A stretch of 64,000 nucleotides of DNA from Lactarius indigo (lineage: Eukaryota; Basidiomycota; Agaricomycetes; Russulales; Russulaceae), in the NCBI GenBank assembly GCA_025766275.1, contig JAFKAC010000092.1, positions 1 to 64,000 on the forward strand, in the 5' to 3' direction. Both the position numbers and the translations under genes were made by a program. The notes under the pieces are model-generated. The model saw nothing but the letters and a program-made list of their open reading frames with translations, was not told the origin of the DNA and searched no databases. This document shows positions 32,271 through 44,770 of this stretch, piece after piece. Within the stretch, counting starts at the first letter, position 1, and the number at the start of each line of letters is the position of its first letter.

Positions 32271-32540
32271 CTAGGTATAAATACAAGTAGCCCAACTACG
32301 TCCATGCACGAAATTAGAAAGATCAATGCGAGTTTCATGTTCGCCGGAAATCCAAATATTACTTGGGCGGTGAAGATGCGCTCTATGTATCAGCGGGATC
32401 CACATTAATAGTTCACCTTTGCTACCATGTATCCATCCCTCGTTGTCGATCACGGAGTGGTCGGTGAAGCCGACGTCTCTTTTAATTTCTGTCTTCCATG
32501 TTGCGGAGCTTAACATGCGAATTGTCCGATCGGAAGAGCC
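32271..32540 (-). CDS. 3' fragment of the WD40 NLR (end of last WD repeat and C-terminal tail)
   Basis: Right after the hAT element on the minus strand the frame resumes with the rest of the WD motif (DRTIR), then a tail with FTDHSVI and LHRPSN, typical of the C-terminus of mushroom NACHT-WD40 proteins. Stop TAG is at 32271-32273. It can no longer be made as part of the main protein. Confidence 0.9.
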   Translation of the reverse strand, partial: GSSDRTIRMLSSATWKTEIKRDVGFTDHSVIDNEGWIHGSKGELLMWIPLIHRAHLHRPSNIWISGEHETRIDLSNFVHGRSWATCIYT

Positions 32541-32548
32541 CAGTGTTG
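32533..32548. repeat. hAT left target duplication and terminal inverted repeat
   Basis: GAAGAGCC at 32533-32540 is host sequence (codons of the WD repeat on the minus strand); CAGTGTTG at 32541-32548 is the transposon end. Confidence 0.95.
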
Positions 32549-35500
32549 TGCCAGTCAGTGACTAGTCGTGAGAGTCAGGAAAGTCATCTGACCATGGGGT
32601 CAGTGACCGCAAATGACCGTGACTGTTCCCACGCCTACATCAGTTAGTGAGGTAATCGGTGTCACCCAATTCGACAATTAATTTGTATGCATAAAAAACG
32701 AAGTTGTGTCGCGCGTGCATACTAGACAACGAATATACTATCCAGAGCGTGATCAATCTCTACGTCAACACCTTCCACTCCTGCTGGGTCCGAGTTGAGG
32801 AGCTCATAGAGCTCCAGTTCCTTGTTTAGGCTCCGAGACGCGCTGCGTTCATGTAATGATATCCAATTTTTTTCTGCGTGGTTAAAAAGGTCGACAATCG
32901 TAATTGAAATGGTTGACGGCATTTGTCCGTCCCCGTCGTCATTGTTGTAGTCTGATTGCCTGCCGAAAGACTCTGTAATGCGATTAAAATCGTCAGTCTC
33001 ACCATCCGACAACTGCTGCAACACGGGATCAATATCCATTGCAATGTCTCCTGCTTCATCGTCCAGCAGCGGCGGGGTGAGGAGGGACTCCAGTTGACCT
33101 GAGGAGGGACTTGCTCGTGATGTGGTCCCGTAGAAGCGCTTCAGCCGCTGTTTGGTATCGCCGTTGCACATGTGTTCATCGCGTATGTGCATTTTCAGTT
33201 CCGCGAGTGAGGTGAGGGTGGACTTTCCTAGACGATTCCTGAGCTTTGTGAGAGTGTTGCCGAAGACGCTGAACAACCGCTTGCATGAGGCAGAATTAGG
33301 ACAAATGGACAAGATGTGAAGTGCGAGCTTAAAGAGTGGTGTTGGGGGGGAGCCGGCAGTGATGGGAACCATTCCCTCATATAGCTCAACCGGATCCGGG
33401 GACACGCCATTAGCCTGCGCCCTATCTTTGATGGGACCAGCATACGCTGCCAAGTCGCCGCCATGCTCGCTGAAGTAGTCCTGGATGTTTGTGAAGAGTG
33501 TGTTTATATTGGCGGACAGCTGGTCGGGGGACTCGGTGATGGAGAAGAAGCGTTGATACAAACGCTTCAGCAGCGTAAACACGCCAGCTCGTGTGAGGAA
33601 TGAAACTCGAGGAGAAAAGGCGGCAGTTTTGACAAACGGATTTAAAAGAACGGCTGCAATGAAGATGTCCTGGTCTGCTTTCGCCCACCGCTTCTCGATG
33701 CTGTCGAGAATAGCTGTACATCCGATGGCATTGTCGGGGTCTTGATCCATGATTTCGCGATAATATATGCTGAGGGAGCCAAACATGAGCAAGATCTGAT
33801 CCAAACGACAGAATGCCACTTGGGCCACATTTGCGGCTCTCGCAAGGGGTTCAAGATGCGTCTTGAGGCTGTATCAAAAAATATTAGACCGATACCACTG
33901 ATCTCGGATTGACGTACCGAGCTAATGAGTGCCAGAAAGTGCTGTCCTCAATGACTGCTTTCATTTCACGCGCCTTTCGTTTATTTGCTGCTGTCAAGCC
34001 CGGAGAGATGAAGACCTGTTGATCGGATGAAGCCATTGCGTCTTGAGTAATGAGGGTTCGGAGAGGGAGCTCGAGCTCGAGCAGACGCTTGAAGGCGAGG
34101 TAGTGTGCTGTCCACCTTGTTAAGACCGCGCGAATCACAGTAAGCAGCGGCCGTCCGTTTTGCGTCTGAATCTCCCGAAGGCGGGCAAGGACGTATGTCT
34201 TGCTGCGTAGCCAGCTGATGAGATCTGAGGCCATCTTGCTATGCTTGACATATATCGACTCGGCCTTGAAGTAGTCCCCGACAATGAGGTTCACCTTTGA
34301 AATGATTGTGTCAGTATAATGAAGAATATAAATAAATAAAAAGTCAAACCTGGTGCGCAAAACAGTCAGGGCATACAAGGTGTGGAAAACGCGCAAGTAG
34401 TAGCTTTCGTGCTTTTCGAGATTTGCCAGATGCATCTGTCGTGAATGCGACAACAGTGACCTTCCATTCTGACTGAAGACGCTCGAGTACTTCCACCATT
34501 AGATTATATAGATTGTTGGCCGTCTTTTTTTCGTTAGACGCGTCATGAACATTCACTGTATGGACCTAGTTCTAGTCAGATACAGTGTGCTTGTCGTAAT
34601 AAAAGCGCCATACCTTCTTATCAACCATGATCATAAACGCGATGTAATGATGGAAATTTTCGCCTGTCCAGCCATCGCACAAGGCAGTTGCGTTCTTGCC
34701 ACTTACCCGTTGCTTTGCCTTCTGTTGTAATTCGTTGAGTGTTCGCGGCAGAAGACGTTTGGTAAGAACTTTTCGACTTGGCGACTTGGCCTGCGGAACA
34801 AAGTCGTTGCAAAAATCCAGCCACTCTGGGTTTTCCACCCACGAGAGTGGAAATCCCGCCGCTGCAGTGATGCGTGTGATTCGTTCCTCAAAGCGCGCCT
34901 GTTGTATGTCTGACCAGGTCGGTTCGGTGAGTGCTTGAGGGTTAAGTGAAGAGGGACGAGACGCGCCGCGTCGAGATTGAGATTGAGATTGAGATGGGAT
35001 TTGCGGGAAGTTGAAGGGAGAGGCACCACGGCTAGACGATGAGGTGGAGATAGAGGAGGCAACAGAGGGCTCTCGTTCAAAATCAGAATAAGATCCCCTT
35101 GATACGACTGAGAGGGTGTACGGGGACTGGAAGGTCTCAGAAGGTGTTTGAACATGGAACGCAGGTAGTTGACCCAGATACGGTGATATGCTGCGTTGTC
35201 GGAATAGCGATGACGATGCCTCAGGATCTTTGGATTCTTCCTCCATATTGCGACGGGTCCTTTTGCCAGCTGCAGTGGTTCCCAACACACAATCTTTATG
35301 TGCCTGAGCTTTCTCAAGCACTGCTGGGGGCTGAAGATCGCAGAGTCGAAGATGATTGACCAGCCCCTCTGTACGTGCTGATAACCACCCGCGGCCAGCC
35401 TCATTCTGCCTAACCGAAAAAACTAATCGAAAAGAAATTGAGCTAAGAAATTTTGATGTGATAGTGTTACGCACGCTCCAGTTCAATCATATCATTGGAT

Positions 35501-35890
35501 CGAACAAACTGCCAAGTACCCGCTTCAACAGCTCTTGTGTCTTGTTCAAGGACCTCATTGACGTGCTTGACCAAACAGAGCTTGCAGTATACTTTTGCTT
35601 TGTCGTGGGTTGTCCGCGTGCCCGAGTATGCTTCAGGTGCTTTTTGGGCAAGTTTTGGGTGGTCCTTAAAGAAGTCACGGACCCAAGAACGATTAGATGA
35701 CCGGCCACTATGAGTCATTGTGGTATGGAATAAGAGAAATCGTACGATATTACTCAATACAGATTCTGGAATGTGCTACTGTCACGTGATGAGAAAAGTC
35801 ATGGTCGTTCCACAGTCGGCGACTAGTCACCGACTAGTCGACATGTGATGACATTGACTCTTGACCTTAGTCGGCAACTGTCCAACACTG
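32541..35890 (-). mobile_element. Complete hAT-superfamily DNA transposon
   Basis: 3350 bp with terminal inverted repeats CAGTGTTG (32541-32548) and CAACACTG (35883-35890) and an exact 8-bp target duplication GAAGAGCC (32533-32540 and 35891-35898), as hAT elements make. Subterminal GACTAGTC palindromes occur at 32560-32567 on one side and 35821-35828 and 35832-35839 on the other, probable transposase-binding sites. It carries one intact transposase gene on the minus strand. It interrupts the last exon of the C2-NACHT-WD40 gene. Confidence 0.97.
32722..35718 (-). CDS. hAT transposase, 927 aa, intact
   Basis: Cut-and-paste transposase. Five exons join in frame: 35718-35471, 35409-34614, 34565-34350, 34294-33918 and 33868-32722 (introns 48-61 nt). 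The N-terminus resembles a BED-type zinc finger (YCKLC, then a histidine and cysteine in HLRLC). A Ser-rich linker includes SQ dipeptides coded by a GAGATT-type repeat near 34970. The catalytic core has conserved ALCDGWTG and TTDASGKSRK segments, and the C-terminus has the hAT dimerisation motif (LALHILSICPNSASCKRLFS), followed by an acidic tail. There are no stops or shifts, so the protein could be functional. Confidence 0.95.
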
Positions 35891-35898
35891 GAAGAGCC
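35883..35898. repeat. hAT right terminal inverted repeat and target duplication
   Basis: CAACACTG (35883-35890) is the reverse complement of the left end; GAAGAGCC (35891-35898) repeats 32533-32540 exactly. Confidence 0.95.
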
Positions 35899-37660
35899 CG
35901 AGACAATCCGCTGGCCATCTGGGGAGAATGCCACAGACTGGATCGAAGACGCATGTCCGGTAAACGGGCCCGCCACACACTCTCCCGTTATTGCGTTCCA
36001 GACATAAATTGTTCGATCTGAAGAGCCCGAGACGAGGCGCCGGCCATCTCGTGAGAATGCCACAGACCAGACCCAATCTGTATGCCCGGTACATGGGCCA
36101 GCCACACACTCTCCAGTCGTAATATTCCACACGCGGATCGTTCGATCGGAAGAGCCCGAGGCGATACGTTGGCCGTCTGGCGAGAGCGCTACAGACAGCA
36201 CCGAATTCTTGTGTCCAATAAATGGACCTGCCGCTCTCTCTCCCGTCGTGGCGTCCCATACGCGAATTGTTCGATCTTTTGAACCCGATATGATGCGCCG
36301 GCCATCTGGCAGGAATGCCACAGACAAGACCTCATTCGAGTGCCCAGAAAATGGGCCCGCCACACACACTCCAGTTGCAGCGTCCCACACACGAATTGTG
36401 CGATCTTTCGAACCCGAGACAACGCGCTGGCCATCTGGCGAGAATGCCACAGACTGAACCGAATTCGTATGACCAGAAAATGGGCCTGCAACACATTCTC
36501 CCGTCGCGGCGTTCCACACACGAATTGTTCGGTCTGAAGAGCCTGAAACGATACGCCGGCCACCCGGTGAGAACGCCACCGACCAGACCCAATCCGTGTG
36601 TCCCATAAATGGGCCTGCTACACTCTCTCCTGTCGTGGCGTTCCATACACGAATTGTCCGACCGGAAGAACCCGAGACGACGCGTCGGCCATCCGGCGAG
36701 AATGCCACCGACAGCACCGAATTTGTGTGTCCCGAAAGTGGGCTGGTCGGACTCTCTCCTGTCGTGGCGTTCCACACACGAATTGTTCGGTCAGAGGAGC
36801 CTGAAATGACGCGCTGGCCATCTGGCGAGAATGCCACCGATAACACCGAATTCGTGTGTCCTGTGAATGGGCCTGCTACCCTCTCTCCTGTCGCGGCGTC
36901 CCAAATACGAATGGTTCGATCGAGCGATCCCGAGACGATGCGCCGGCCCTCTGGCGAGAATGCTACAGACTGGACCGAATCCGTGTGTCCGGAAAATTGG
37001 GCCGCCACACACTCTCCCGTCGTCGAGTCCCATACACGAATGGTTCGGTCGGGCGAGCCCGAAACAATACGCTGGCCATCTGGCGAGAATGCCACTGACC
37101 AGACCGAATTCTTGTGCCCGATAAATGGGCCCGCGACACATATTCCCGTCGCGACGTTCCACACGCGAATTGTCCGATCGGAGGAGCCCGAGGTGATGCG
37201 CTGGCCATCTGGCGAGAATGCCACAGACCAGACTGAATAACTGTGTCCGGTAAATGGGTCTGCAACCGTCGCTCCTGTAATAGCGTCCCACACACGAATT
37301 GTTCGATCGCGCGAGCCCGAGGCGATGCGTTGGCCATCCGGAGAGAAAGCCACAGATTGGACCGATTCCATGTGTTCGGTAAGCGGGCCTGTCACACATT
37401 CTCCCGTCGTGGCGTTCCACACACGAATTGTTCCCTCGGAAGAACCTGAGACGATACGCTGACCATCTGGCGAGAATGCCACGGACAAGACCCAATCCGC
37501 GTGTCCCGTAAATGGGCCTGCAACTCTCTCTCCTGTCGTGGCGTTCCATACACGAATTGTCTGATCGCGCGACCCTGAAACGATGCGCCGGCCATCTGGT
37601 GAGGGCGCAATGGAAAGGACCGTGTCCCCAACATTTGAAATCACCATCTCTGATGATGGC
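35899..37660 (-). repeat. Array of 129-bp WD40-coding repeats
   Basis: Thirteen complete repeats of 43 codons plus a fourteenth split by the hAT element. The core FSPDGxRxxSGSxDRTIRVW is almost the same in each; differences gather in the few residues after the His of each repeat (HxxxVxSVAF) and in the x of SGSxDRT. This high internal identity points to concerted evolution by unequal exchange. Confidence 0.93.
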
Positions 37661-40600
37661 CAATGAGACAATTGTCCACGTTCCACACGTAGTATTCGAG
37701 GAAATGAACTGGAATAATGTGCAGAGACAAGAGAACAAGTTGGCGCAAATGGTAGGGCAGAAAGATAGACGTGCGGGGCACTTTTTGCCATGGTCATCCC
37801 AAAATACCGTACAAACACGGAGGCATCATTGACGAACGACCTGAATCTCTCTAGTTCCATCTGGGAAACCTATTGTGACCGTAGTTATTAACTGTTGACC
37901 TTTCTCATCGAATCAACAGTTATACTCACACCTTGACTAGCAGACGCCAACCACATATTCAGAGTTGAGAATGCTCGTGAAGCTAAATCCATATCGCCCG
38001 TCAAGCTGAGCGCCTCCAGCCAAAAAAGGAATTTCTCCGTAAAGAAAGTTTGAAGTTTTCCAAATAGATCAAATTTCAAATCAGTATGTTTCAAATGGTC
38101 GTCCCAGAAACGGCAGGCATACAACAGAGCAGGTTGCATGTACTTGTCAACGCGGGTGTTAAGGTCTTTAACATCATTGTTGGCAATATACGACGATTCG
38201 AGATTGCAGATGTTGAATCTGAGGCCATAAAACAGTAGACCGAGACAGGAATGAGTCAATGTACGGTGAGCATCATGAACGTCAACACAAAAATCCCCGC
38301 TCTTGTCTTTATTGGTGAGGAAATCGCGGAATGATGTATGGAGAGAAACGATGGGAAGATTTTGATCAACCGAATTGACATTGCTCAACAACGAGCCAAG
38401 GCGGCGGAGCAACGTAACAACGGCATCGCAGTCGTCCCCGGAGACGTCTGAGGCATGTTTTCGTAGAGTGGTCAGGGAGCGGATAGTGAGGGGTTCAATT
38501 GAAGTGATGAGCTGCCCTACGACAGAGCGAAAGAGTGACCGTGATGCCGGGTGCGTGAAGTAGCCTTCGAGGACTTGTTTGTATAAGTCGTCCAGGGGAC
38601 CTTGTCCATAACGATCCGCGGAGAACCTCAAAAGATGCTCTATGCATTTTCGTTTGTCCAGGCCAAAGAAATCGGGAGGGTTTAAGATGTATCCACATGC
38701 GACCGCCGCCCACTGAAACACACCCTCACCCCCTGCTGCCAGTGCGCGGCCATACTTCCTGTATTCGTTTGAAGGGAGCTTCTCCTGAAGAAACGCGAGG
38801 ATATCGTCATGAGCCGTAGCAGCTAGCACACGATCGTCCATGTATTTGATTTTAACTGATGGCGCGTCAATGAACGCAGACTCGATGCCGTCCTCCGGTC
38901 TCGAGGTGATAAACACACGGAAGTTCGACCGGAGTTTGATGAGGTTTTTCGCGAGAAACGTATGCAACCCGATGTGGCCAGTGGCGTCCCCACTCTCGTC
39001 TAGGGCGTCGATTACAACAAGAATAGGACCGACGATGTGCAGGTCCTTAAGCGGTTCGAGGATAAGGGATTCGAACAGGGTATCATAGTCGCGTGTGCCG
39101 GCTCGAAGAGAGGAGTTTTCCTTTACGATCCTTCCAAGTGCGGTTTTAAACGAAGGATAACGGTCGGCGAGATCGCGAGCAAGAGTCGTGAAGAGGTGAT
39201 AAGGTTTGGACTGCTCCTTCCGTAAAAAGATAAAGCATGACGTAAGACGGTGCATTTTATCGAAGCGACCAGCGATCTCATGCGCGATGGATGACTTTCC
39301 GGTGCCTGCTTGTCCGAGTAGAACGAGACCCCGCTCGGCAGCGGGGTCGTTCACCCAATCGACAATGAAGTCCAGAAAAGCCGTGCGAGTTCCCGTTAGA
39401 CAGCCCTTTTCGGGTGTGAATCGTGAGCCTGTCCCGTAGGGGATTTCTCTGATTTTTGCATCCAATTCTAGGACGATCATCAGGACGATAAGCCACAGGC
39501 CATAAAGACTACGTACCGGTGTCTGGAACTTGGCTTGACACCCACTGAAGCTGAGTAGATATCCCATTTACCTTGGCCGAAATTATTCCAACGTCATCCA
39601 GAATTTGAAACGTGGTAATCTCCGTAGAGATGGTGGCCTGGTCCACGAAAACTCTTCGGTGTTCGATAAAGGCCGCGGACAAGTCTTTTATTTTTTTCTC
39701 GGCTCCGCCATCCATATTCCTCAACGTCCGTTGCCCCGAAAATAGCACGTTTACACTGGCCAAGTAGGCGAAGAGTCGGACAACGTACAAAACCGCGAGT
39801 CATTTGCATACGATCGGATGAAGTCACAGCAATTACAAACATCCTGTAGCATGAGAGTGAGAATTTGAGCTTGCTTGGACTCGGGCTTGATGGACTTCAA
39901 GGTGTTTTCGTGATGTGCGAAATCAAACGCGTCGTGCATAGCATTTAGTAGGCTTCGGACATTGTCGTCGCGTTGATACTGTTCTAGGAGCGTCTACCGA
40001 CCAGATAAATACTGTATGAGTGTCTTGTCCTGACAATGACGCAAACGGGCGTACCTTGGGGATTGCCAAAAGCAGACCATGCGCCATCTTCGCAAACGGG
40101 GAAAGCTGAGATCGAAAGTCGGCTCAGTCAAAATAAACAAAAATATATATCACACGCACTTCCGCAATTGGGCCCAACGTATCCATCACCCACTTGACCC
40201 TCCTGACGGCCGTTTCCCACGTATTTGAGAGGTCAGTTGGCCCGATCAGCCTCATAGCTTCACCGGCGCGATGGAGAGCAACTTGAGGATCCTCCGTAGG
40301 CGACATCTTTGCCTGTCCATGTGGCATAGGGGTGCCAGTCTTGATGGGAACGTGATGCGGTGGAGGTAAAAGAAGTTCGGGGACGGTGGATTGAATGGGA
40401 CCACCGGAGCGAGGAGACCTTGAGGATGTAGTAGCTTCTTTAGCAAGAGAATCATCATCTTCGGTAAGTTTTGTTATGCCCGAGGAGCTGTCAGGAAAGA
40501 TCGGAAAGGCAACGTCCGCTGAAACGATGATGGTTATGTAGAGTGTGACTGGCTGCGTCGATTGTCCAGTTGTCCCATCACCACTCTGGAGAAAAAGAGG

Positions 40601-41302
40601 GACACCTACATGTGAGGTGTTTAGTTGAATCAGTTGAACGAATGGGAAACACAAGTAAAGACGAACCGATTTGAGACACGACAGGTATCGGTATCTCATT
40701 TGTTCCTATAAGGATATCGGGGTGTGCCATCCGCTTCGCATAAAGACAAAATGTAAGATGTGAAGACGGTTGTACCAGACTGAACAGAACTTTCAGCGAA
40801 ATTGGAGGGGAAAAAGGAAAGACCCACAAGGCGTCAAGGTTCTGGCCCCAATTTACCGTCTGTCCCTCAGCCTGAGCGCTTGCCGTGTTCTTCATTATCC
40901 CCCGACTGGATACAGTAACGAAGAACGACCTCTTGAAGGAATATTTTGTCTTGATGCGGGGAACATTGTCTGCTCGGAGGACTAAGCAAGAGATTAAAAT
41001 ATTATCGAGCCTGAGGCGTCAACGAGTCGGATTTAGAGACATACCATTCACTTCAACATATAGCTGGGATAGGCTTCCCTGTGATCCTACGCTATTCAGG
41101 GATGATTCTTGGGCGAACATTGCTACACAAAAGAAGTGATCGACGTACCTTCTTCCTGCATCTTGCGATGCTGTGGGACTCAAGGTGGGACTGGGGCTGT
41201 CCAGGAGTAATGGGTCATTAGGAAAATCATTGACCAAAGTTCATCTACTACGCACGAATTGAAGAGTAGATGCCAGTGTTCCGCGTCTTGTGAAGTGGAC
41301 AT

Positions 41303-42351
41303 ACTAGCTATGCGAGAATGATTTGCCTGCACTGGCAGGAGAATGTATTGGGGGTCCTAGGGAATGACGGTTCGAGCGTCTGTGAAACCACGCCGCGTGG
41401 TGCTATCAATTACCGCTCCGGTGGTCATGGGACCTTTTGATGGGGGTCCTATCATTTGGCATCCATCTGACTACATGCCATGTCAGGCTTATCTAGGAGT
41501 TACAGCATTTGCGGATTAATTGGATGTGAAAGCCTGAGTCAGCGCTGAGCCAACCTTGGACTTAGATGGGACCTTTCTGAGGGACCGCCTTGTAGCCGCA
41601 ATGGCTATCCGGACCTGCTTCAGGGTGGGCTGAGGTGGTCCATGCGATCTCGTGAAATTTAGAAAGATCAAGCAAAGTCTAGGACTCGGAGGGCAGACCC
41701 ATTCGTGGGGTGACTCCGTCTGTGATAACAGAAAAAGTTGATGGCTGACAAAATGGTATCCCGCCCATGACCGTGGCTAGCATGACTCCGCGGCATGAGC
41801 GCGGGGCATTTTTGTTCAGACTCATACACAGCGGACACGTCCAAGGACAGCTGGCCATGTCCAGTGACGACATTAATATCGCTGCCATATTCCAAGCTCT
41901 ACTAGTATTCTCACGGTACGCATATACGTAGTACGGGATACCGTACCCCTGTCTGAGAGCAATCAAACACTTGCAGTGGCGCTGACGTTCGAGAACATGG
42001 ATCAGTTGTTTGAACGAAAAGGACGGCCTGTCTCGCCAATTCCAACTGTATAAACCTCATATTGCTTAGGAAAAGGCCAGCCTTACCAACTTGCCAGTGT
42101 TTGCGTCACGAGATGCATCACCGGCTGTTAATGCCAGTGTTATGGCGAATGTTTTTTTTTTTTTTTTTAAATATGGCGAATGTATTCCGGATACGCTCAA
42201 GACGGCGAGGATACCTTCTTCACGGAAAAGAATGAATGACACGGACGTGTCTGGAACAGAATCGGTGAAGATGGATTCAATAGTGCATCACGTCGCATGG
42301 GAAGTCGAATAACAATAACTAGAGACGTCTACGTTGAACATACTCACAGTA
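41303..42351. other. Gap upstream of the WD40 NLR gene
   Basis: It must hold the promoter of the minus-strand NLR gene starting at 41302, but no clear TATA element was seen. A minus-strand frame at 41668-41966 is open without recognisable motifs. A poly-T run lies at about 42152-42168. Confidence 0.4.
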
Positions 42352-43140
42352 GGTCGATGTGAAGTTGTGCCGCTCCACGTTCACACCAATACTTTTGTAC
42401 GCGACTCGCGACCTGACACGGAGGGCGGTGGCCTCCTATAGCTTGGACCACCTATTAGAAAGATGTGAGCATTTATGTTTTCTCAGGCATAGACAAAAAC
42501 GGTGTTTCGCACCGATTTTTCTCACCGTTGGGGATCTCAGTGAGCAGTCGAAGAGATGATGCTCTGAGACGGACCACACCTGTTTGTGCTTCCCGACTTC
42601 GTTTTCTACTTCATGGCCGCGGGAGGAAATTCGTCGGGTTCATAATGATGGTTGTTTGAAAAGCGAGAGTCTTGACCTATGCCGTGGTCGCTGGTGGATG
42701 GGTTGGACGTCAAAGGGGACGTGTGGGACGAGGGGAAGGTATATTCGAGTTTACTGGGTTAGGCGCAGACGTCGTCAAGGAGCTGGGGCGAGCGCGGCTG
42801 CCATAGGCCCCCCCGTCGCTCGTTGCGATGTCAACGTCAACGTACACGTTCTCGTATCTAATGTCGCGGCGGATGTGTAGGTGTATGCGACGCAGCTGCT
42901 CCCTCTCACGTGTGGGGCGGAGGTTCTCGGGTGCCAATTGTTAATTGAGTCAGATGAGAACTCGGACGAGGCGAGAACTGGCTGATGATAGACTGCCTCG
43001 CCCTCCGTACGAGCGGCTGGGCTGACGACAACGCAGTTTTCTGTGTCGTTGATGATTGGATCGCGCATGATGCGCTGCACGAAGATCAGCGACAAAGACG
43101 TGGAAGGGGGTAGGAGGTAGGATCCATTCGTGTCGGAGAC
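42352..43140 (-). pseudogene. SANT/Myb-domain gene fragment, third copy
   Basis: Homologous to exons 4 and 5 of the intact gene at 47787-49027, with deletions in the SANT exon and several frame breaks. The RARRSII-like and DGEKNR-like blocks can still be aligned at DNA level. Together with 43290-44330 it forms a decayed third copy of the 18.9-30.3 kb module. Confidence 0.75.
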
Positions 43141-43289
43141 ACGAATTGATAAAGGCACGCCATCGCTCTTCGCCCAGTCCCCATGAGGCTCGTGAGTGGC
43201 GCTATCGCACACTCCGGGAACCCGCGCTGAGTTCGGCCCACACCCCCAAAGTGGCATTTTTTTGTGAGCTTCAACTCGCGCGCGGAGGG

Positions 43290-43550
43290 ATCTTCTCAAG
43301 CAGTACGTCGGTGGGGTTTCGTCAGAAGGCAACTAGAAAGGGGATTCGATGACAACTGTCGGGGAATGAGCGTACTTGTGCGTGCTCGACGGCTTTTACC
43401 GCGAACCTGTTCCACCTACCGATCGTCAACGCTCTACGCAGCCCCATACAAAGGCGATGATATACGTAATATTTCTCAATCTGCAGCGTAGGAAAGCAAA
43501 GTAGCGGGCGGGCGGACGAATGGTGAGGAGAGGCTCTTAGCCGGCAAAGA
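43290..43550 (-). pseudogene. Small membrane-protein fragment, third copy
   Basis: Matches 25710-25967 (shared GTGCTCGACGGCTTTTACCG-type block and the block around CTGCAGCGTAGG), but frames are broken. Family not recognised. Confidence 0.4.
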
Positions 43551-43822
43551 GGGTTTAAAAAGGGAGTGAGTTTCACTAGTACCTGGACGAGAGTGTGCTC
43601 TTGATTTAAGTCGAATGTTCATGTCGTGGGCGTGCGTGTGCCGACTGATGTACTTGGAGTACGAGGCGGGGGTCGGTGTTATGAATTGGGTGCAATCCAC
43701 ACACCAGCCCAGCGAGAAATGATCACGTGAGCGCCACCCGCATCGCACGAATCTGCGTCACGGTCGAGTGCTTGAAAACATATGTCAGAGATGCTTACAT
43801 TAGATCAAGTGTTGAGACTTAC

Positions 43823-44080
43823 CAGACCGACGCCCTCCGATATGGCGGCAGAAAACGAGTAAAGGAGGTTCACGGTTGGGATCAACCACTTTGTCGCTCT
43901 CTCATCGCCGCTACGAGCTTGATTGAATTCCCGAACTTGATCTTGAAGCACAATAAAGATGGCGCTAATTGAGTTGCACGATTCCAACTGGGAGGCGAGT
44001 GGATGTGCGATAAGGTCCTTCTCGGTCTGCTTTTGATACGATTTTAAGGCAGCATTGAAAATGTCTTGGAAGCGAGACAT
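43823..44080 (-). pseudogene. Goodbye-domain exon 1 of an NLR gene, rest deleted
   Basis: ATG at 44080 begins MSRFQDIFNAALK-type sequence homologous to exon 1 of the Goodbye-NACHT-ankyrin genes; 86 codons are open to a GTAAGT donor. Intron 1 is kept up to its last bases (about 43772), where it joins sequence that lies downstream of the NLR in the tandem units. Exons 2-8 are therefore deleted. If transcribed it would give only a truncated Goodbye protein. Confidence 0.85.
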
Positions 44081-44330
44081 GACAGGTGTGGCGATTGCGG
44101 AGGAAGAGACTGAGTTATGATGGGGAGGTCTACAGGTGAAGGCAGGAACGAGGAATGTGATCACCAGACAGAGGCGTACACGGCCTCATGGTCAGCTAAT
44201 CCTGGCAAGAAATCGGCGACCGGCGACCGGCGATGCTAGCGTCGAAGATAGACGCGCAAACAGACTGAGATGCTGTCAGGTCAGGCCCAGTCAGGGTAGT
44301 AGTCACCAGAGATGTGGACTCGATTTACTG

Positions 44331-44770
44331 AGACTCTCAAAGTGACGAAATCTCATTATGGCGGAATACAGGGACTCAGAACAGAAACTGCCGCCCATCG
44401 CTTAGGTGGTTTGAGGCACTTCCCTCGAATTGGCCGGCGGAACATGCAGTAAATTACCCCGAAACCAGCCACCAGCAACATCATGAGAAGCCCAGAACGG
44501 CCGAGCTTCAAGTTGCAGCCGCGGCGGTACCCGACTCTGTCCCAGAACTCAACAATCGCAAAAGGTAAACGCGTAAATTCTTCCTCATCCCCCTTCATCT
44601 ACCCCCCTTCCCACTCTCCCATTGCTTACTACCTGACGGGTAACATAAGGGTAACATCGTCGTCCTCACGGGAGCAAAACATTCCGAGCCCTTCACGTGC
44701 CCAGTATATATAGCGCTGGGATTTCTACCGACCTGGGCATACACTCGGGCGGCTTCCATCGCATAAATAA
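44331..44770. repeat. NLR upstream region, second copy
   Basis: Matches 30318-30690 in order and orientation with many substitutions. It confirms that the third module extends past the NLR start on its 5' side. Confidence 0.65.

Larger units (their letters stand above)
32271..41302 (-). pseudogene. C2-NACHT-WD40 NLR-like gene, split by a hAT transposon
   Basis: Eleven exons: 41302-41256, 41196-41149, 41091-41045, 40981-40828, 40779-40667, 40605-40160, 40105-40055, 39993-39812, 39755-39517, 39467-37930 and 37860-32271, the last one interrupted. Without the hAT element and one 8-bp duplication the CDS is 5097 nt (1698 aa), with every junction in frame. Domains: C2-like N-terminus, helical linker, NACHT with Walker A GQAGTGKS and Walker B VIDALDE, then 14 WD repeats of 43 residues and a conserved C-terminal tail. 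The family acts as intracellular non-self sensors (HET-E/HNWD-like in layout). The insertion lies after SGSS of the last WD repeat, so transcripts reading into it would lose the last repeat and tail. Confidence 0.93.

Noticed and set aside
35899..37660. Regularly spaced repeats resembling a CRISPR-like array
   Set aside because: The period is 129 bp, in frame, and codes for WD40 repeats of the NLR gene; long open frames on the opposite strand here are shadows of the repeats.
39751..39842. Frameshift in the WD40 NLR gene near the exon 8/9 border
   Set aside because: A donor at 39811 (TC|GTATGC) joined to the acceptor before 39755 restores the frame exactly, so no lesion is needed.
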